From Pseudovibrio sp. M1P-2-3 (GTDB lineage: Bacteria; Pseudomonadota; Alphaproteobacteria; Rhizobiales; Stappiaceae), in assembly GCF_031501865.1 (NCBI RefSeq), contig NZ_JARRCW010000001.1, positions 3,183,001 to 3,247,000 on the forward strand: a stretch of 64,000 nucleotides of DNA. Reading direction: 5' to 3'. The position numbers and the translations under genes were made by a program. The first letter of the stretch is position 1, and every line of letters begins with the position of its first letter. A model generated the notes under the pieces. The model saw nothing but the letters and a program-made list of their open reading frames with translations, was not told the DNA's origin and did not search any database. This document shows, in pieces, positions 59,200-64,000 of this stretch.

Positions 59200-59982
59200 T
59201 CAATCCGGCTGGATGCCTTCTGGTTTTGACTGCCTACACTGGGCGCGCTCCACAAGCGGCTTCCAGACACTTGAAGGAACTGCAACAGTGAACTTATGGG
59301 GGTTTACCGCAACCATGACGGCACTCAGGTAATGATCCCCCTCATCTCCACCAAGTACGGGGCCACCGGAGCCGCCGAAGTTGGTGTAGCAATTGGTCAG
59401 CCACACGCCCTTGGTCTTTTTCAAGAGTTTGCACTGTCTGTCGGCGGTAAGCAGATACGGTCTTTCGCGCGTGTACCCCACGCTCATAAGCCTCTGATCC
59501 TGCACCCCCTGTTTTACGAGGGGAAAGGGTGCTACTGTTTCCATGGGCTTTTGCAGGACGATCACTGCTACATCTGACGCGCTCTCACTCAACTTTGCAC
59601 TTGTCGCATAGGAGTATCTAGGGGACAGGATAATGCACTTGCCTTTCCCCAGTTCCGAATAGACATCCCGGCGCAGCCCCGCAACAAACTTCACCTCCCC
59701 CGCTGGAAACACCTTTCCATTCGCCGGATTATACAAACAGTGCGCTGCGGTGAGTACTTTATCAGGAGCGACCAGAGTTCCCGTGCACATGGAGCGCCTG
59801 TTGTAGCCAGCCCTGTTGACACGGCCAACGGCGTTCCATGGAGCTTTATCACCCACCAAAATTTCGCGGTTATCCTTTGAGCCAATAAGACCCGGAAAAG
59901 GATCATTAGTCTGGGCATACGCTGCCTCGACCCACAAAAGGGAGAGAAGGGCAATCGCCAGCTTACATAAACTATAAAGCAT
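59200..59982 (-). CDS. Secreted trypsin-like serine protease
   Basis: A 260-aa protease with a signal peptide (residues 1-23, LCKLAIALLSLLWVEAAYAQ). The catalytic histidine is in VLTAAHCLYN, the aspartate in ASDVAVIVL and the serine in NFGGSGGPVLGG. The usual GDSGGP box is altered to GGSGGP, keeping the serine. The CTGTL and cysteine pairs suggest disulfides. It works in the periplasm or outside. The ATG at 59982 overlaps the previous gene by 11 bases. Confidence 0.85.
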   Translation of the reverse strand: MLYSLCKLAIALLSLLWVEAAYAQTNDPFPGLIGSKDNREILVGDKAPWNAVGRVNRAGYNRRSMCTGTLVAPDKVLTAAHCLYNPANGKVFPAGEVKFVAGLRRDVYSELGKGKCIILSPRYSYATSAKLSESASDVAVIVLQKPMETVAPFPLVKQGVQDQRLMSVGYTRERPYLLTADRQCKLLKKTKGVWLTNCYTNFGGSGGPVLGGDEGDHYLSAVMVAVNPHKFTVAVPSSVWKPLVERAQCRQSKPEGIQPD

Positions 59983-60460
59983 GAGAGGGTGAGTGGTTAC
60001 TGCCTTCCTCAACTTTGAGCCGGTCCTTTGCAAGAGACGGCAGCTCAGTGTTACCTTCTTGAAACTTGTTGTGAAACTTCATCTGGTCAATAACCCAGGC
60101 CCCGCCTGCGTTGGAAAGAGCCAGATCAAAGGCTCCGTAGATTCGCCACACATTGCCTCCCTTGGCCTCTTTCAAAAAGTGGGTGATGGTACAATACAGG
60201 CTGGCCTTGGCTTTTTGCTCTTTCGTATCCACACGCAGTGTGCCGATCTGGTGATGAGTATTATCGAAACCGGCAAGATAGGCCTGCCAAGGCTCGATTA
60301 TTTGAGAAGGGGAGAGATATTCAATCTCCCCGGGTTCACCGTTAGAATGCTCAACTTCAACCGACTTTCCTAGCATTGTTTGCACGGCTGCCCAGTTGCT
60401 GGCATCAACTTCTTGAAAAAAAGTACTTATACTGTTCACGATAGACCCGTGTGTATCCAT
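59972..60460 (-). CDS. SnoaL/NTF2-like protein
   Basis: A 162-aa protein with the alpha+beta barrel pattern of the NTF2-like superfamily: an N-terminal helix (SIVNSISTFFQEVDASNWAAV), a repeated strand layout with SLYCTITHFL and AFDLALSNAGGAWVIDQMKF, and no catalytic signature. GAGGAG lies just upstream of the ATG at 60460. The overlap with the protease gene suggests an operon. Substrate unknown. Confidence 0.7.
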   Translation of the reverse strand: MDTHGSIVNSISTFFQEVDASNWAAVQTMLGKSVEVEHSNGEPGEIEYLSPSQIIEPWQAYLAGFDNTHHQIGTLRVDTKEQKAKASLYCTITHFLKEAKGGNVWRIYGAFDLALSNAGGAWVIDQMKFHNKFQEGNTELPSLAKDRLKVEEGSNHSPSHAL

Positions 60461-60743
60461 GGTCACTCCTCGGCTTGACGGTTTAAAGCGCTATGCGTTT
60501 TATTCGAAACATCTCATCGCTTTAACTCTTTGGGGGCACATATCTTTATCCAAATCTGGCACCTGCTTTCCGCAGATATGCTGCAGGTCATCGCGTCCCT
60601 GCCCGCGCGCAAAGCAGCAACGTCAGATTTATCTGCACTTCACTGCAAAATATCTTCGCATAAGCCTAGGAGATATGGGAGTTTGGAGCAAACTCCACTT
60701 ATTTACAGCCTTAAGAAATTACCGAGTAAAACAGGTATTACCC
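60461..60743. other. Gap before the NUDIX gene's end, no gene seen
   Basis: A 283-bp stretch containing several short open frames without family features or ribosome sites. It probably carries the promoter of the SnoaL-protease pair. Confidence 0.4.
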
Positions 60744-61310
60744 CTATGCCTTAAGCTTCAATAGCAGGGACTGGGTCAACATCATCAAGCGTGGACAACG
60801 GATCTCTTTGTTTTCATAAAGGGCAAACAGCTCATCAAAGCTCAGCTCGAAAACTTCGATATCCTCATCCTCATCCTGATCCCTGTTCTGGGTGTTGAAC
60901 TCACCGGCTTTATAGGGGGCAAGGTAAATGTGTGCCTGTTCCGTCAGGCGGGCCGGATCAATATAGACGTTTGCAATGAATTCCAGCTCATCCAGCGTAC
61001 AGCCAAGCTCTTCCGCAGCTTCGCGTCGACAGGCTGCATCGGGAGAGGCATCGTCTTCCTCAATACCGCCAGCACAAGCTTCAAAAATCTGGATACCCTC
61101 CGCCAGAAATGGCGCGGGGCGCATTTGTTTGAGGATTAGAACAGTCCTGGCTGAAATATCAAAGGGCATGACAGAGATGGAATCCCCGTAGGTCCACACA
61201 GGTTCTCTGGTAATGTGCTCTCTGCCATCTGGGTGAACCGTTTTCACAGTCACGTCCAAGAGAACGCCAAGGCCTTTATAACGCTCTTTTTTTTCCAGAA
61301 TTTGCGACAT
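60744..61310 (-). CDS. NUDIX hydrolase, ADP-ribose pyrophosphatase-like
   Basis: A 188-aa enzyme with the NUDIX box at GGIEEDDASPDAACRREAAEELGC. The REAAEELG core is intact, with the first glutamate of the consensus replaced by alanine. Family context (GIQIFEACAGG before the box, PARLTEQAHIYLAPY after it) fits ADP-ribose or nucleotide-sugar pyrophosphatases. The ATG at 61310 has GGAGAG upstream; the longer frame is an artefact. Confidence 0.83.
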   Translation of the reverse strand: MSQILEKKERYKGLGVLLDVTVKTVHPDGREHITREPVWTYGDSISVMPFDISARTVLILKQMRPAPFLAEGIQIFEACAGGIEEDDASPDAACRREAAEELGCTLDELEFIANVYIDPARLTEQAHIYLAPYKAGEFNTQNRDQDEDEDIEVFELSFDELFALYENKEIRCPRLMMLTQSLLLKLKA

Positions 61311-61425
61311 TAAACTCTCCATACCCAAGCACTTGTAACAACTTAAACCTGTGTTATTACAACAGGTATCACCCATGCATATGCCTGTCATTATATTTTG
61401 GGGTTAAATTATTGGGGGAGAAGTT

Positions 61426-61451
61426 GGAAGGCAGCAAAAGGTCTGCCTTCC
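61426..61451. terminator. Stem-loop after pgm
   Basis: A perfect 9-bp stem GGAAGGCAG/CTGCCTTCC with an 8-base loop lies 21 bp downstream of the phosphoglucomutase stop on the minus strand. No strong T-run follows. Confidence 0.55.
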
Positions 61452-61472
61452 AGAGTATGTGCGTACTAAGTT

Positions 61473-63110
<1,638 letters not shown>

Positions 63111-63350
63111 TTAAATTTTTCGATGTACCCATGAGGTTTATAAAGTTATTGGTGTAGCTCTAGCGCACTCTCCCCATCTCCAGCAATACGAAAAAAGGCG
63201 GGGCTGACAAGAGATTCCCTAACTAAGTGAAAGCACACTTTATAAGCCTCCTAAGAATTCCTTGGCTTTTATGACATAGGATTTCAACCATTATTGGGAG
63301 ACGGGCAATTTTCTTCATCAAAGTTAATTGGTCTGGAGCGGGGGCTGAGC

Positions 63351-64000
63351 TTGGGTAAATTTATTTATATTTTCCTTATAGTTACCGCCTCATTTTTCGG
63401 GCAGGCCTTTGCCGCCTCATCAGTTGAGCTTGAGTTTACAGGCTCCGGCCAATGCCAGAGCTGCCATACCGATGCATTTAAGAGCTGGCAAAAATCCCAC
63501 CATGCAAAAGCATGGCTGGAGCCAAGCGAGGACAATGTTCTGGCAGACTTCAACGGCTCCACTTACGCAGATGCCCAGCGCCGCTACACATTCACCAAGG
63601 ATGGTGAGGCTTTTCTTATAAGCATCACGGAGGCTGACGGCTCGCACTCTACCTACCCTATAAAAAGCGTCATCGGCGTGCATCCCTTGCAGCAATATAC
63701 GGTTGCCATGGAGGGCGGGCGCGAGCAGGTGCTTGATATTGCTTGGGACACGTTGGATCATCGCTGGTTCAATATTTATGGCAACCACACCCCGCGCGTG
63801 GGCGAGGGCCAGCACTGGACCGGAATTTACAAGAACTGGAATTCCCGCTGCGCCGAATGCCATGCAACCGATTACTCAAAAAACTATGATGCAACAACGC
63901 GCAGCTACACCTCCACCCAATCAGAAAAAGGGGTGGGGTGTGAGGCATGTCACGGCCCTGCTAGCGCCCATGTGGCATGGGCTGAGGACGGCGCCCCTCT
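63351..64000 (+). CDS. Multihaem cytochrome c, partial
   Basis: An open frame from a TTG at 63351 to the window end, with GGGGG before it. The product starts MGKFIYIFLIVTASFFGQAFA, a signal peptide, so it is periplasmic. Three CxxCH haem sites are visible in 216 residues: CQSCH, CAECH and CEACH. The pattern is that of cytochrome c554-like multihaem proteins, often followed by TPR repeats, which cannot be seen here. It runs on beyond the window. Confidence 0.85.
   Translation, partial: MGKFIYIFLIVTASFFGQAFAASSVELEFTGSGQCQSCHTDAFKSWQKSHHAKAWLEPSEDNVLADFNGSTYADAQRRYTFTKDGEAFLISITEADGSHSTYPIKSVIGVHPLQQYTVAMEGGREQVLDIAWDTLDHRWFNIYGNHTPRVGEGQHWTGIYKNWNSRCAECHATDYSKNYDATTRSYTSTQSEKGVGCEACHGPASAHVAWAEDGAP

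Overview
The window looks like a chromosomal segment of a marine-type alphaproteobacterium carrying a defective Mu-like prophage. Support for an alphaproteobacterium: gene families and codon use, the dispersed 'cgaaaagtgg...ttcgg' repeat, and short GC-rich palindromic intergenic repeats. A Stappiaceae/Pseudovibrio-like host is a guess from gene content, not a demonstrated identity. No rRNA, tRNA or CRISPR array was recognised.

Left host region (1-24,710). It holds several small regulator/target pairs: a TetR regulator near an SRPBCC protein; a MerR regulator divergent from an MFS exporter, with a 19-bp-spacer MerR-type promoter; a LysR regulator divergent from a Tat-exported metallo-beta-lactamase-fold hydrolase; and a MarR operon with two antibiotic-biosynthesis-monooxygenase-fold proteins and a perfect palindromic operator on its promoter. 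Also present are two tandemly duplicated adenylate-forming enzymes whose leaders are duplicated too, rRNA modification genes (rsuA/rsmC type), prfC, a compact AT-rich pair (DUF4145-type protein plus membrane protein), an acyl-CoA dehydrogenase and an RTX calcium-binding protein. Two decayed fragments of the second monooxygenase gene lie downstream of it among dispersed repeats.

Mobile region (24,711-58,994). An IS481-type transposase begins just after the RTX gene and is cut after its TDNG motif by the right end of a Mu-like prophage. The prophage runs on the minus strand, so its early genes are at the high-coordinate end. In phage order: truncated MuA-type transposase, MuB-type ATPase, early HTH and winged-helix genes, Gam, GemA, a Mor/C-type activator, lysis genes, a Mu-type head module (gp27, terminase, portal, F, G, I, T, gp35-37), a P2-type contractile tail module (sheath, tube, G/E' chaperones, tape measure, U, X, D, V, W, J, I, H, fibre genes) and a D12-class adenine methyltransferase where Mu carries mom. 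Cargo genes include a PF16872-type putative abortive-infection membrane protein inside the baseplate operon, a counter-transcribed secreted protein with its own promoter, and a 65-aa protein in the head cluster. The tail chaperone gene has a canonical G GGA AAC slippery site giving a -1 frame extension. The portal/F junction has an A9 tract with an A AAA AAC site and no ordinary F start codon. An IS630-type element has replaced the phage left end: the repressor, ner and the MuA DNA-binding domain are missing, and so is the second half of the IS481 gene. The phage therefore looks immobile although its structural genes look open.

Right host region (59,000-64,000): a trypsin-like protease overlapping a SnoaL/NTF2-like gene, a NUDIX hydrolase, phosphoglucomutase and the start of a multihaem cytochrome c. 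All calls come from reading the sequence and recalled family features; no database search was run.
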